In this document: positions 26,612 to 35,474 of the stretch, one piece after another
Layout of the letters: each line of letters begins with the position of its first letter
Numbering within the stretch: the first letter of the stretch is position 1
NCBI RefSeq assembly: GCF_945957345.1
Contig: NZ_CAMFKW010000015.1
Span: 33,303-97,302, forward strand
Origin: an uncultured Allobosea sp.
Lineage (GTDB): Bacteria > Pseudomonadota > Alphaproteobacteria > Rhizobiales > Beijerinckiaceae
Length of the DNA stretch: 64,000 nt
Direction: 5' to 3'
The notes under the pieces: generated by a model
The model's database searches: none
Told to the model about the DNA's origin: nothing
The model's input: only the letters and a program-made list of their open reading frames with translations
Program-made: the position numbers and the translations under genes

Positions 26612-27650
26612 CAGTTTGAGAAGCGCGGCATTCGCCGCGGGCTTTGCCACGCTCCCGGCGCTTGCATTCGCCGCTGCGCCGGAGCCGAAGACATTCCGCG
26701 ACTGGATGGCCGGCTGCGACAACATCAAGACCTGCACGGCCCTCTCCCTGCCAGCAGAGGCAGCCGATCCGGTCGCCTATCTGCGCCTCGAACGTCCCGC
26801 CGGTCCGGAAGGGACGGCAAGCCTCGTGCTGCGGCTGCGCGGCGACTGGAAGACCCCGCCGCGCACGGTCCAGCTCAAGCTCGACGGCATCGCCTTCCCG
26901 GCAGGCGGCAAGCCGCTTCCCGTTACGGTCGATGGCGATCTGGCGACACTGACCTTTTCCGGCGAAGACATGGCCGCTCTGATCGAGGCCGCGCGCAAGG
27001 CGACGAAGCTGACCGTCTCGGCGCCCGGCCTCACCGGCAGCGTCTCGCTCGCCGGCTCGGTCGCGGCGATGCTCTGGATCGACGAGCAGCAGGGGCGCCT
27101 CAGCACCGCCACAGCATTGGTTCGCAAGGGCACGACCGCAGCCGCGCCACCGGCTTCGCCCCTTCCCGTGATCGCGGCGGTTCCGGCGCCGCCGATGCTC
27201 GACATGAAGGCGGGCAAGCAACAGGCCGCAAGCCTGCGCGCCGAGTTGAAGAAGAAGGACCCCGATTCCTGCGAGGACGACGCCGCCCTGCTTGAACAGG
27301 ACGAAGCCTGGACGCTCGGAAACAAGCGGATATTGGTCGCGCTTGCCTGCTCGCGCGGCGCCTACAACCTGTCATCCTCGTTCTTCATCATGCCCGAGAA
27401 TGAGCCCGCCAAGGCGACGCCGCTCAGCTTCGCCGGCGGCGGCAACGATCTGACCAATGCCAGCTTCGATCCGCGCACCGGCCACGTCTCGTTCTTCGAC
27501 AAGGGGCGCGGCATCGGCGATTGCGGTGCGACCGGCGGCTATGCCTGGACCGGCAGCACCTTCGTCCAGACCGAGTTCAGCATGATGGGCGAATGCCGCG
27601 GCATCTCGTCCGAGGACTGGATCACGCTCTATCGCAGCAAGGGGAAGTGA
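26571..27650 (+). CDS. Periplasmic DUF1176 domain protein
   Basis: 359 residues (ATG at 26571; 26580 is an alternative). Signal peptide ending near LALAFAAAPEP, then the DUF1176 start KTFRDWMAGCDNIKTCTAL with paired Cys, and the end CGATGGYAWTGSTFVQTE and SMMGECRGISSEDW. Disulfides are likely. The function of the family is not established. Overlaps moaE by about 40 nt, an operon-like arrangement. Confidence 0.87.
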   Translation: MTTMRRNAGNRLPDSLRSAAFAAGFATLPALAFAAAPEPKTFRDWMAGCDNIKTCTALSLPAEAADPVAYLRLERPAGPEGTASLVLRLRGDWKTPPRTVQLKLDGIAFPAGGKPLPVTVDGDLATLTFSGEDMAALIEAARKATKLTVSAPGLTGSVSLAGSVAAMLWIDEQQGRLSTATALVRKGTTAAAPPASPLPVIAAVPAPPMLDMKAGKQQAASLRAELKKKDPDSCEDDAALLEQDEAWTLGNKRILVALACSRGAYNLSSSFFIMPENEPAKATPLSFAGGGNDLTNASFDPRTGHVSFFDKGRGIGDCGATGGYAWTGSTFVQTEFSMMGECRGISSEDWITLYRSKGK

Positions 27651-27710
27651 ACAGCGTCATTCTCGGGCGGAGCAAGGCCCCGGTCCGAGAATCGCGTTCA
27701 GAGCCCCTTC

Positions 27711-27842
27711 GTCATTCCGGGGCTTCGCGTCAGCGAAGAACCCGGAACCCACGACGGGGCAAATCGGCCAGCAACCGCGGCATCGGCTGTCTCACCCGGT
27801 CGTGGGTTCCGGGTTCGCGCCTGCGGCGCGCCCCGGAATGAC
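27711..27842. repeat. Palindromic intergenic repeat (GTCATTCCGGGGC...GCCCCGGAATGAC)
   Basis: Perfect 13-bp outer arms enclose a perfect 18-bp inner inverted repeat: GAACCCGGAACCCACGAC (27738-27755) against its complement (27799-27816). Same nested design and near-identical outer arm as the repeat at 7383-7481. A smaller dyad, ATTCTCGG/CCGAGAAT, precedes it at about 27659-27691. It fills the gap between the convergent DUF1176 and ilvE genes. Confidence 0.85.
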
Positions 27843-27868
27843 AACGGTGGACAAGACCTGGCGAATGA

Positions 27869-28756
27869 TCACGCCGCCTTCGACTGCGAGCGCACCGCGG
27901 CCGAATAGTCTTCCATCACCACCTTGCCCATGTTGCCGGTGATGAAGTTGTAGGGGCCGATCTCGGAGACAAGCGTCACCTCGGCGGCGGAGCCGGTGAT
28001 GAAGCACTCGTTGAAGCCTTCGAGCTCCTCCGGGCGGATACGCCGCTCCACCACTTCGAAGCCGCGCTGGCGGCACAGGTCGATCACCGACTGGCGGGTG
28101 ATGCCGTTCAGGAAGCGATCGGCCAGCGGGGTGTGGATCACGCCGTCCTTGATGAAGAAGATGTTGGCGCCGGTGCATTCGGCGACATTGCCTTCCCAGT
28201 CGAGCATCATCGCATCGGCATAGCCGGCGCGCTCGGCCTTATGCTTGGACAGCGAGCAGATCATGTACAGGCCCGCGGCCTTGGCATGAACCGGCGCGCA
28301 GGCCGGGTCCGGCCGACGGTAATCGGCGACGTCGAGGCGGATGCCCTTCAGCTTCGCCGCCATGTCGAACATGCTCGGCCATTCCCACACGGCGATCGCG
28401 GTGTGAATCTTGTTATTCATGCCGGAGACCGCCATCATCTCCGAGCCGCGCCAGGCGACCGGGCGCAGGTAGGCGTCCTTCAGGCCGTTCTCCTTCAGGC
28501 AGAGATACTTGGCCTCGTCGAGCTCGGCGACCGAATAGGGGATCGTGAAATCCATGATCTCGGCCGACTTGTGGAAGCGCTGCGAATGCTCGGTGCTCTT
28601 GTAGATCACGCCGTCATAGGAGCGCTCGCCCTCGAAGATGCACGAGCCGTAGTGCAGCCCATGGGTCAGTACGTGAATCTTCGCGTCCTTCCACGGCACG
28701 AGCTTGCCGTCGAACCAGATGACGCCATCGCGCTGGTCGAAAGGAATGACTGACAT
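27869..28756 (-). CDS. ilvE: Branched-chain amino acid aminotransferase
   Basis: 295 residues from the ATG after AGGAGAAGG. Fold-type IV PLP enzyme: IWFDGKLVPWKDAKIHVLTH, HGLHYGSCIFEGERSY, SKHKAERAGYADAMMLD with the PLP Lys in the LSKHKAE segment, and NVAECTGANIFFIKDG. Interconverts Leu, Ile and Val with their keto acids. The GTG farther upstream at 28795 lacks support. Divergent from a MarR-type gene. Confidence 0.93.
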   Translation of the reverse strand: MSVIPFDQRDGVIWFDGKLVPWKDAKIHVLTHGLHYGSCIFEGERSYDGVIYKSTEHSQRFHKSAEIMDFTIPYSVAELDEAKYLCLKENGLKDAYLRPVAWRGSEMMAVSGMNNKIHTAIAVWEWPSMFDMAAKLKGIRLDVADYRRPDPACAPVHAKAAGLYMICSLSKHKAERAGYADAMMLDWEGNVAECTGANIFFIKDGVIHTPLADRFLNGITRQSVIDLCRQRGFEVVERRIRPEELEGFNECFITGSAAEVTLVSEIGPYNFITGNMGKVVMEDYSAAVRSQSKAA

Positions 28757-28900
28757 GGACCTTCTCCTGGGTGCTTGTTTCCGGAACTCGGACACAGCCG
28801 TTTTCGGAACGCAAGCGCGGGTCTAAAGCTGCGTTGCAGCGGCACGCTTTGAAATAATCGTTCGCTCAACGCCCTTGACCGGTAATCTTCCGTCTGAGAT

Positions 28901-29443
28901 ATGTCAATAAGGCTGACCCAAATTTTTGGAAGGCACGTTTTGGCCCCATCCCCGTCCGACGCAGAAGATCTGCCGCTCAGGCCTTCCTCCGAGGCGGTGC
29001 CGCATGACTTGATCGAGCTGCTGTTCTTCGCCTATCGCGACTTCGTCGGAGACCCGGACCGCATCCTCGCCGATTACGGTTTCGGCCGCGCCCATCACCG
29101 CGTCCTGCACTTCGTCCAGCGCCGGCCTGGCCTCACCATCGCCGAATTGCTCGACATCCTCCAGATCACCAAGCAGAGCCTGAACCGCGTGCTCAAGGAG
29201 CTGGTCGAGAAGGGCTATATCGAGCAGCGCACCGGCCGGCAGGACAAGCGCCAGCGCCATCTCCACACCACGCCCTCGGGCCAGGATCTGGCACTGCGCC
29301 TCGTCCGCCTCCAGGCGAAGCGCATCAACCGGGCGCTCGAAGGCGCCAGCCCCGAGACCGCAGCCATCGCCGCGCGCTATCTCGCCGCCTTGATCGACCC
29401 GGCCGAGCGGCCGAAGGTGGAGCGCCTTCTCGACAAGGCTTAG
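28901..29443 (+). CDS. MarR-family regulator, PetP-like
   Basis: 180 residues. The winged helix covers about 65-130: AHHRVLHFVQRRPGLTIAEL, then ILQITKQSLNRVLKELVEKG and wing YIEQRTGRQDKRQRHLHTT. It immediately precedes an OmpR-type response regulator, the same order as petP-petR upstream of petABC in Rhodobacter capsulatus. The petB-petC genes of this window are 34 kb away, so the link to the cytochrome bc1 operon is by analogy only. Confidence 0.85.
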   Translation: MSIRLTQIFGRHVLAPSPSDAEDLPLRPSSEAVPHDLIELLFFAYRDFVGDPDRILADYGFGRAHHRVLHFVQRRPGLTIAELLDILQITKQSLNRVLKELVEKGYIEQRTGRQDKRQRHLHTTPSGQDLALRLVRLQAKRINRALEGASPETAAIAARYLAALIDPAERPKVERLLDKA

Positions 29444-29538
29444 AGTCTCCTCGGCGGCGACCGGCTCCGCACGTTATGCTATGGGAGCCCTGCACCGCGG
29501 CGCGCCGGCCCAAGACCGGCGCAGGAGAAAGGCGCGAG

Positions 29539-30282
29539 ATGATCGCAACCGAGACCTTGGCGAAGCCGGCCCACAAACCTCTGCCCGACGAGGCTCCACA
29601 TGTCCTCGTCGTCGATGACGACCGGCGCCTGCGCGAGTTGCTCGCCCGCTTCCTCGGCGATCACGGCTACCGGGTGACGACCGCGGCTAACGCGGCAGAA
29701 GCCGATACCCGGCTCGACAATCTCGTCTTCGATGCGATCGTGCTCGACGTGATGATGCCTGGCGAGAACGGCTTCGACTTCGCCCGCCGCTTCCGCGGCG
29801 GCTCCGCCGTGCCGATCCTGATGCTGACCGCCCGCGCCGACGGCAAGGACCGCATCAACGGCCTCGAGATCGGCGTCGACGATTATCTCTCGAAGCCCTT
29901 CGAACCGCGTGAATTGCTGCTCAGGCTCGGCAATATCCTGAAGCGCACGCTGGTCGTCGAAGCCGCGCAATCCGGGACGCGGCCGGATTTCGTCCGTTTC
30001 GGCCCCTTCATCTACGGGCTGGCGCGCGGCGAACTGCGCAAGGGCGAGGAGACCATCCGCCTGACCGAGCGCGAGCGCGAAATCCTGACGGCGCTCGCCG
30101 AACGTGCCGGCGAGGTCGTGCCACGCGAGGAATTGGCCGCGCAGGGCTCCGCCGCCAATGACCGCACCGTCGATGTTCAGATGAACCGCCTGCGCCGCAA
30201 GGTCGAGCGCGACCAGACCGACCCGCTTTATCTTCAGACCGTGCGCGGCGTCGGCTACAGGCTGGTGACGGACCGGACGTGA
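29539..30282 (+). CDS. OmpR-family response regulator, PetR-like
   Basis: 247 residues from the ATG at 29539 (AGGAGAAAGG upstream). Receiver domain: acidic pocket VVDDD near 25, phosphoacceptor Asp70 in IVLDVMMPGENG, Thr98 and Lys119 in LSKPFEP. The winged-helix DNA-binding domain begins near 160 (GELRKGEETIRLTERE) and ends DPLYLQTVRGVGYRLV. It overlaps the kinase start by 4 nt, so the pair is coupled. Confidence 0.92.
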   Translation: MIATETLAKPAHKPLPDEAPHVLVVDDDRRLRELLARFLGDHGYRVTTAANAAEADTRLDNLVFDAIVLDVMMPGENGFDFARRFRGGSAVPILMLTARADGKDRINGLEIGVDDYLSKPFEPRELLLRLGNILKRTLVVEAAQSGTRPDFVRFGPFIYGLARGELRKGEETIRLTEREREILTALAERAGEVVPREELAAQGSAANDRTVDVQMNRLRRKVERDQTDPLYLQTVRGVGYRLVTDRT

Positions 30283-31736
30283 CACCGCTGCAACCCGGCA
30301 GGAAAGGCCCATCCGCGCTGCGCTCCGCCGCACGCGTGGTGACGCGCGCCGTTGCCGGTGTGGAACGGGCGCTGGAAAATCTCGGCCAGGCGGTCCGACC
30401 GGTCTTCAAACGCATCGGCCGGCCGTTGCAACTCATCGCGCGCTATATGCCCAAGGGGCTCTATCCGCGCGCGCTCGTCATCGTCATCGCGCCGGTCGTG
30501 CTGCTGCAATCGGTCATCGCCTATGTCTTCATGGAGCGGCACTGGCAAACGGTGACGCAGCGCCTCTCCTCGGCCGTCTCGGCCGACATCGCCATGCTGA
30601 TCGATGTCTATGAGAGCTATCCGCAGGATGCCGACCTTACGACGCTGTCGCGCATCGCGGCCGAGCGGCTCGGCATGGATCTCGACATCATCCCCGATTC
30701 CGACCTACCGGCGCCGGGCCCGCGTCCGTTCTTCTCGCTGCTCGATAATGCGCTCTCGACCGAGTTGTCGCAGCAGGTCGCCCGCCCGTTCTGGCTCGAC
30801 ACGGTCGGCCGCTCCAGCCTGATCGAGATCCGCATCAAACTCGGCAAGGACGTGATGCGCATCCTGACCCGGCGCAATTCGGCCTATGCCTCGAACAGCC
30901 ACATCTTCCTGCTCTGGATGATCGGGACGTCGCTGATCCTGCTGACCATCGCGGTGCTGTTCCTGCGTAACCAGATCCGCCCGATCCTGAAGCTCGCCGA
31001 CGCGGCGGAGGCATTCGGCAAGGGCCGCGACGCCGATTTCCGGCCGCGCGGCGCCCGCGAAGTCCGCCGCGCCGGCAATGCCTTCATCGAGATGAAGCGG
31101 CGCGTCGAGCGCTCGATCGGCGAGCGCACGACGATGCTGAACGGCGTCAGCCACGACCTGCGCACCATCCTCACCCGCTTCAAGCTCTCGCTCGCCCTGA
31201 TGGAGCGCTCCTGGGAGATCGAGGCGCTGGAGAAGGATGTCGACGAGATGAGCCGCATGCTCGAGGACTATCTCGCCTTCGCCCGCGGCGATGCCGGCGA
31301 GACGGCCGTCGAGACCGATATCCGCGCCCTGCTCGAGGAACTGAAATCCGACGCCGAGCGCCAGGGCCATCAGACCGAACTGACGGTGGTGGGCGATCCG
31401 CTGGTCGTGATCCGTCAGGACGCCTTCCGCCGCCTGCTGACCAATCTCGTCTCCAACGCCGCACGCTATGGCGACCGCATCGCGATCCGGGCGACCCATG
31501 ACGCGCGCTACCTGATCGTGATGGTGGACGATGACGGCCCCGGCATCCCGCCGGACCAGCGCGAGGACGTCTTCCGGCCGTTCTTCCGGCTCGACGAGGC
31601 GCGCAATGTCGATGGCGGCGGTACGGGCCTGGGCCTCGCCATCGCCCGCGACATCGCCCGCGCCCATGGCGGCGACATCATGCTGGGCGACTCACCGCTT
31701 GGCGGCCTGCGCGCGACTGTAAGGCTGCCGGTCTAA
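30279..31736 (+). CDS. EnvZ-like sensor histidine kinase
   Basis: 485 residues from a GTG. Transmembrane helices near 64-86 and 207-229 bracket a periplasmic domain of about 120 residues. A HAMP domain runs about 230-283, the H-box GVSHDLRTILTR carries His292, and the ATPase has the N box (LVSNAARYG), G1 (DDDGPGIPPDQ), F (FRPFFRLD) and G2 (GGGTGLGLA). Phosphorylates the adjacent response regulator; the signal is unknown. Confidence 0.94.
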   Translation: MTPLQPGRKGPSALRSAARVVTRAVAGVERALENLGQAVRPVFKRIGRPLQLIARYMPKGLYPRALVIVIAPVVLLQSVIAYVFMERHWQTVTQRLSSAVSADIAMLIDVYESYPQDADLTTLSRIAAERLGMDLDIIPDSDLPAPGPRPFFSLLDNALSTELSQQVARPFWLDTVGRSSLIEIRIKLGKDVMRILTRRNSAYASNSHIFLLWMIGTSLILLTIAVLFLRNQIRPILKLADAAEAFGKGRDADFRPRGAREVRRAGNAFIEMKRRVERSIGERTTMLNGVSHDLRTILTRFKLSLALMERSWEIEALEKDVDEMSRMLEDYLAFARGDAGETAVETDIRALLEELKSDAERQGHQTELTVVGDPLVVIRQDAFRRLLTNLVSNAARYGDRIAIRATHDARYLIVMVDDDGPGIPPDQREDVFRPFFRLDEARNVDGGGTGLGLAIARDIARAHGGDIMLGDSPLGGLRATVRLPV

Positions 31737-31806
31737 AGGCGCGGTTTCGCTCGACACCGGCCAAAGCCCGGCGCTAGTCTCCCGCTGAGGCAAGGGTAGG
31801 CCCGGC

Positions 31807-32505
31807 ATGCGATTTCTACGAAAGACTCTGGCTCTTCTGGCGGGCGCCCTCCTGCTGTCCATCACGGCTGTCCAGGCCGAGGAGGTCGTCGATCTCGGCG
31901 GCAGCTTCTTCGGCAATGGCCGCGCCCTGCTCGACAAGCCCGCCGGCAGGGCCCGTGCCGGGCTCGTGCTGCTGACCGGCGGCGACGGATATGTCGGCAT
32001 CGGCGCCGATGGCAGCGTCGCGCGCAACGGCAACTGGATCGTGCGCACCCGCGCGGACTATCTACGTAGCGGCATTGCCAGCATCACGCTCGATGGCGGT
32101 GCCGACCCGGCCGAGGCGGTGGAATACATGCGCGGGATCGCGCCGCGCGTCATCGTCGTGGCGATGAGCCGCGGCGCCCTCAAAGTCGCGGGAGCGCTGG
32201 CGGCACGGCCGGACGGCATCGTCTTCGCCTCATCCATCCTGGACGGCGCGCGCGGTATGATCGGCGATCCCTCGCGCCTGCCGCCGACGCTCATCATCCA
32301 TCACCGGCAGGACACCTGTCGCCTGACGCTGCCGGAATCGGCCGTCGCCTTCCAGCAATGGACCGGCGGAAAGGCGCGCCTGGTCTGGATCGACGGAGGC
32401 AGCTCGACCGGCGATCCCTGCCAGGCCCGCGCCTATCACGGCTTCATCGGCCGCGAGGGACAGGTCGTCTCCGCCATCACGAGCTTCGCAGGCTCGCTGC
32501 GCTGA
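31807..32505 (+). CDS. Secreted alpha/beta-hydrolase-like protein, unknown
   Basis: 232 residues with a signal peptide (MRFLRKTLALLAGALLLSITAVQA). Alpha/beta-hydrolase features: VLLTGGDGYVG, a nucleophile elbow VVAMSRGALK that lacks the first Gly of GxSxG, an acidic LIIHHRQDTC and a late His in YHGF. A periplasmic hydrolase is plausible; the substrate is unknown. The last 29 nt overlap the convergent LysR gene. Confidence 0.72.
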   Translation: MRFLRKTLALLAGALLLSITAVQAEEVVDLGGSFFGNGRALLDKPAGRARAGLVLLTGGDGYVGIGADGSVARNGNWIVRTRADYLRSGIASITLDGGADPAEAVEYMRGIAPRVIVVAMSRGALKVAGALAARPDGIVFASSILDGARGMIGDPSRLPPTLIIHHRQDTCRLTLPESAVAFQQWTGGKARLVWIDGGSSTGDPCQARAYHGFIGREGQVVSAITSFAGSLR

Positions 32506-33403
32506 CGCCGGGGCCGATCGGCGCGAGAGCGGGCAGGCGCGCCACCGCGTGGTCGATGAAGGCCCGCACGCGGGGCGACGGCTGGCGCCCGCCAGGCACC
32601 ACAATCTGCACCGGCAATGGCGATGGTTCGAAGTCCGGCAGCAGCCGCACCAGTGTCCCCGCAGCGAGGTCGTCCGCCGCCTGATAGGACAAAACCCGCG
32701 CCAGTCCACGCCCTGCCCGCACAGCGATCAGCACCGACTCGACCTCGTTGACGATCAAGCGCGGCGTCAGCACGACCGAGCTGCCTGAACGCGGCCCGCC
32801 GAAGCGCCAGGTCAGCGTCTGGTTCGCGGCAACGCTCGCGATCGTCTCATGCGCCGTGATATCGGCCGGGCGCCTGAGCGGCGGGCAGCTTGCGAGATAG
32901 GTGGGCGCTGCGACCAGGATGCGCCGGACCTCCCCGACCTTGCGCATCAGCAGGCCGGAATTCGGCAAGGGTCCGATCCGGACGGCAAGCTGCAAATCCT
33001 CCTCGATCAGGTCGAGGTTGCGGTCCGCCAGGACAAGCTCGACCTGCACCTGTGGATAGCGATCGAGGAACTCGCTCACCAGCGGCGTGACATGCCGCCT
33101 TCCGAAGGAGAGCGGCGCGGTGATGCGCAACAGCCCGCTGACCGGCTCGGCCGCCGCGACGCCGAGCGCCGCTTCGTAATCGGCGAGCAGGCGCCGCGCG
33201 GTTGCGGCAAGCTCCCGACCGGCATCGTTCGGAGTCAGGCGCCGCGTCGTCCGCGCGATCAGTTGCGTCCCGACGCGTTCCTCCAGCCCAGCAAGCGCCC
33301 GCGTCACGGCCGGCCGCGACTTGCGCAAACGTCGGGCGGCTCCGGCGAGGCTGCCGGCATCGACGATCCCCACGAAGATCGCCAGCTCCTCGATCCGGTC
33401 CAT
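32477..33403 (-). CDS. LysR-family transcriptional regulator
   Basis: 308 residues from the ATG at 33403. N-terminal HTH: ELAIFVGIVDAGSLAGAARR, LRKSRPAVTRALAGLEERVG and the wing ARTTRRLTPNDAG. The effector domain begins GLLRITAPLSFGRRHV. Divergent from the GST gene with about 98 bp between starts, the usual LysR-target layout, so it probably controls the GST/PNPOx operon. Confidence 0.92.
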   Translation of the reverse strand: MDRIEELAIFVGIVDAGSLAGAARRLRKSRPAVTRALAGLEERVGTQLIARTTRRLTPNDAGRELAATARRLLADYEAALGVAAAEPVSGLLRITAPLSFGRRHVTPLVSEFLDRYPQVQVELVLADRNLDLIEEDLQLAVRIGPLPNSGLLMRKVGEVRRILVAAPTYLASCPPLRRPADITAHETIASVAANQTLTWRFGGPRSGSSVVLTPRLIVNEVESVLIAVRAGRGLARVLSYQAADDLAAGTLVRLLPDFEPSPLPVQIVVPGGRQPSPRVRAFIDHAVARLPALAPIGPGVSAASLRSS

Positions 33404-33501
33404 CACATCATTCCACAAATCGAAATTCTGAGTTCGGAAAATAGCAGATTTAGCTTCTTCAGCGAAACGATCATCATCTCAACAAAAGCAGGAGAACCGT
33501 C

Positions 33502-34140
33502 ATGCCGTCGCCCGAGATCATCCTCCACGGAACGCCGCTTTCGGGCCACGCCCACCGCGTCGAATTGCTGCTGCTGGCGCTCGGCCTGCCCTATCGCACA
33601 GAGGAGGCTCCGGCCGATGTCAGGCGGGGTGATGCCTTTCGCAAGCTCAACCCGCTCGGCCAGATTCCGGTCCTGCAGGACGGCGACCTCACCTTTGCCG
33701 ACAGCAACGCGATCATGGTCTATCTGGTCCGGCGCTATGCCCCGGACAGCACCTGGCTGCCGCTCGATCCCGTCGGTGCCGCCCATGTCCAGCGCTGGCT
33801 TTCGATCGCCGCAGGCGAGGTCATGCACGGCCCCTCGATCGCGCGGCTGATCACCCAGTTCGGCCTGAACGACGACAAGGCCCGTGCCAAACGCATCGCG
33901 GTCCGGCTCCTCACCTTCATGGAAGAGCATCTGGCGACGCGCGACTACCTCGCCACAGCGCACCCGACGATCGCCGACCTCGCCTGCTATTCCTATGTCG
34001 CGCATGCGCCCGAAGGCGGCATCTCGCTGAAGCCCTATCCGGCCGTGCGCCGCTGGCTCGCCCGGATCGAGGCCCTGCCCTTCTTCAAGCCGATCCCGCC
34101 CTCGCCCCTGCCGCCGGAGCTCGACGACGATGCTGCCTGA
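33502..34140 (+). CDS. Glutathione S-transferase family protein
   Basis: 212 residues. Thioredoxin fold with LHGTPLSGHAHRVELLLLAL (Ser in the catalytic loop), NPLGQIPVLQDG and DSNAIMVYLVRRY. The C-terminal helical part includes HPTIADLACYSYVAHAPEGG, the N-capping box of GSTs. AGGAGAA precedes the ATG. The stop overlaps the next gene by 11 nt; divergent from LysR. Confidence 0.92.
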   Translation: MPSPEIILHGTPLSGHAHRVELLLLALGLPYRTEEAPADVRRGDAFRKLNPLGQIPVLQDGDLTFADSNAIMVYLVRRYAPDSTWLPLDPVGAAHVQRWLSIAAGEVMHGPSIARLITQFGLNDDKARAKRIAVRLLTFMEEHLATRDYLATAHPTIADLACYSYVAHAPEGGISLKPYPAVRRWLARIEALPFFKPIPPSPLPPELDDDAA

Positions 34141-35056
34141 CGGCCCCTTCCATTCCGGCGAGCTGGCGGCGCAGGAACTGGCCGGTGTCGCCTCGCGCGG
34201 CGCCGGCATCCGCAACTTCATGCCGGATCAGCACCGCATCTTCTTCGGCCAGTTGCCCTGGCTCTTCGCCGGCGTGCTCGACCAGGACGGCTGGCCGCTG
34301 GCGACGGTGCTGACCGCCCGGCCGGGCTTCGTCATGAGCCCGGATCCGACCACGCTGGTGGCCCTGGCTTTGCCTTCGGGCAATGATCCGGCTTTCGAAT
34401 CCTTCCGGCCGCGAAGCCCGATCGGCCTGCTCGGCCTCGAACTTGAGACCCGCCGCCGCAATCGCGCCAATGGCCGGATCGCGGCCGTCAGCGCAGACGG
34501 CTTCGCGGTTTCGGTGGCTCAGAGCTTCGGCAATTGCGCGAAATACATCCAGATCCGCAACCGGATTCAGGATGGAACGGAGTTCGCTGCGCAGCCCGTG
34601 GAACTGTCGGGTCTCGATGCTGAGGCGAAGGCCCTGATCGCCGGAGCCGACACCCTGTTCATCGCCAGTGCTGCGGCCCTCGGCAGCGAGACCGGCGGCG
34701 TAGACATCTCGCATCGCGGCGGCCGGCCAGGCTTCGTCCGCATCGACGGCGACACGCTTACGATCCCGGACTTCGCCGGCAACAACTACTTCAACACTTT
34801 GGGGAACCTGCTGCAGGAGCCCCGCGCCGCGCTGCTCTTCGTCGATTTCGCGACGGGCACGCTGCTGCAATTGCAGGGCGAGGCGGAGATCGTCTGGCAG
34901 GGTCCGGAGCTGACCCGGCTCGATGGCGCCGAGCGCCTCTGGCGCTTTCACGTTCGGCGCGGCTGGCGCCGGGCGTATGCGCTGCCCCTGCGTTGGACGG
35001 CGCCTGAGTTCGCGCCGACCACCTTGCAGACCGGCCTGTGGTCGGCGGCTGCCTAG
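34130..35056 (+). CDS. Pyridoxamine 5'-phosphate oxidase-like FMN-binding protein
   Basis: 308 residues. Starts with FHSGELAAQELAGV and IRNFMPDQHRIFFGQLPWLF, continues LATVLTARPGF, and carries a later flavin-type half, SHRGGRPGFVRIDGDTLTIP followed by GNNYFNTLGNLLQEPR. The two-part split-barrel arrangement occurs in PNPOx-like proteins fused in this way. Overlaps the upstream GST gene by 11 nt, hence likely co-expressed for detoxification. Confidence 0.84.
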   Translation: MLPDGPFHSGELAAQELAGVASRGAGIRNFMPDQHRIFFGQLPWLFAGVLDQDGWPLATVLTARPGFVMSPDPTTLVALALPSGNDPAFESFRPRSPIGLLGLELETRRRNRANGRIAAVSADGFAVSVAQSFGNCAKYIQIRNRIQDGTEFAAQPVELSGLDAEAKALIAGADTLFIASAAALGSETGGVDISHRGGRPGFVRIDGDTLTIPDFAGNNYFNTLGNLLQEPRAALLFVDFATGTLLQLQGEAEIVWQGPELTRLDGAERLWRFHVRRGWRRAYALPLRWTAPEFAPTTLQTGLWSAAA

Positions 35057-35106
35057 AGCAATTCCAGCAAAAATGCGAAGCGGTTTTGCGTCCGGAGTCG
35101 CTCTAG
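35053..35106. repeat. Short palindromic repeat (CTAGAGC...GCTCTAG)
   Basis: Perfect 7-bp terminal arms CTAGAGC at 35053-35059 and GCTCTAG at 35100-35106 enclose the core GCAAAAATGCGAAGCGGTTTTGC, a pattern common between rhizobial genes. It contains the stop codons of both flanking convergent genes, so the repeat is partly coding. Confidence 0.75.
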
Positions 35107-35474
35107 AAGAGCCGCCCGCCGTCAGGCACGGACTGTCCCGGCCCGATCAGGACGACTTCGCCCTCGGCATCGGGAATGCCGAGCGTCAGCACCTCCGACA
35201 TGAACCTGCCGATCTGCCGCGGCGGGAAATTCACCACCGCAAGTACCTGCCGGCCGGGGAGATCCTCCGGCCGATAGTGCTTGGTGATCTGCGCCGAGGA
35301 TTTCTTGCGGCCGATCGAGCCGCCGAAATCGATGACGAGCTTGATCGAGGGCTTGCGCGCCTCCGGATAGGGCTCGGCCTCGACGATCGTGCCGACACGG
35401 ATATCGACCTTCAGAAAGTCGTCGAAGCCGATCTGCGCGGCCGGAGCGGCGGGCTCGCTCAAAACTCGGCCCAC
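35103..35474 (-). CDS. csaA: tRNA-binding domain protein, CsaA-like
   Basis: 123 residues with one tRNA-binding OB fold ([47 protein letters not shown]). CsaA is a chaperone-like homodimer. The start is either the GTG at 35474 or a TTG near 35462 that overlaps the chemoreceptor stop; either way it overlaps the chemoreceptor gene. Confidence 0.9.
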   Translation of the reverse strand: MGRVLSEPAAPAAQIGFDDFLKVDIRVGTIVEAEPYPEARKPSIKLVIDFGGSIGRKKSSAQITKHYRPEDLPGRQVLAVVNFPPRQIGRFMSEVLTLGIPDAEGEVVLIGPGQSVPDGGRLF

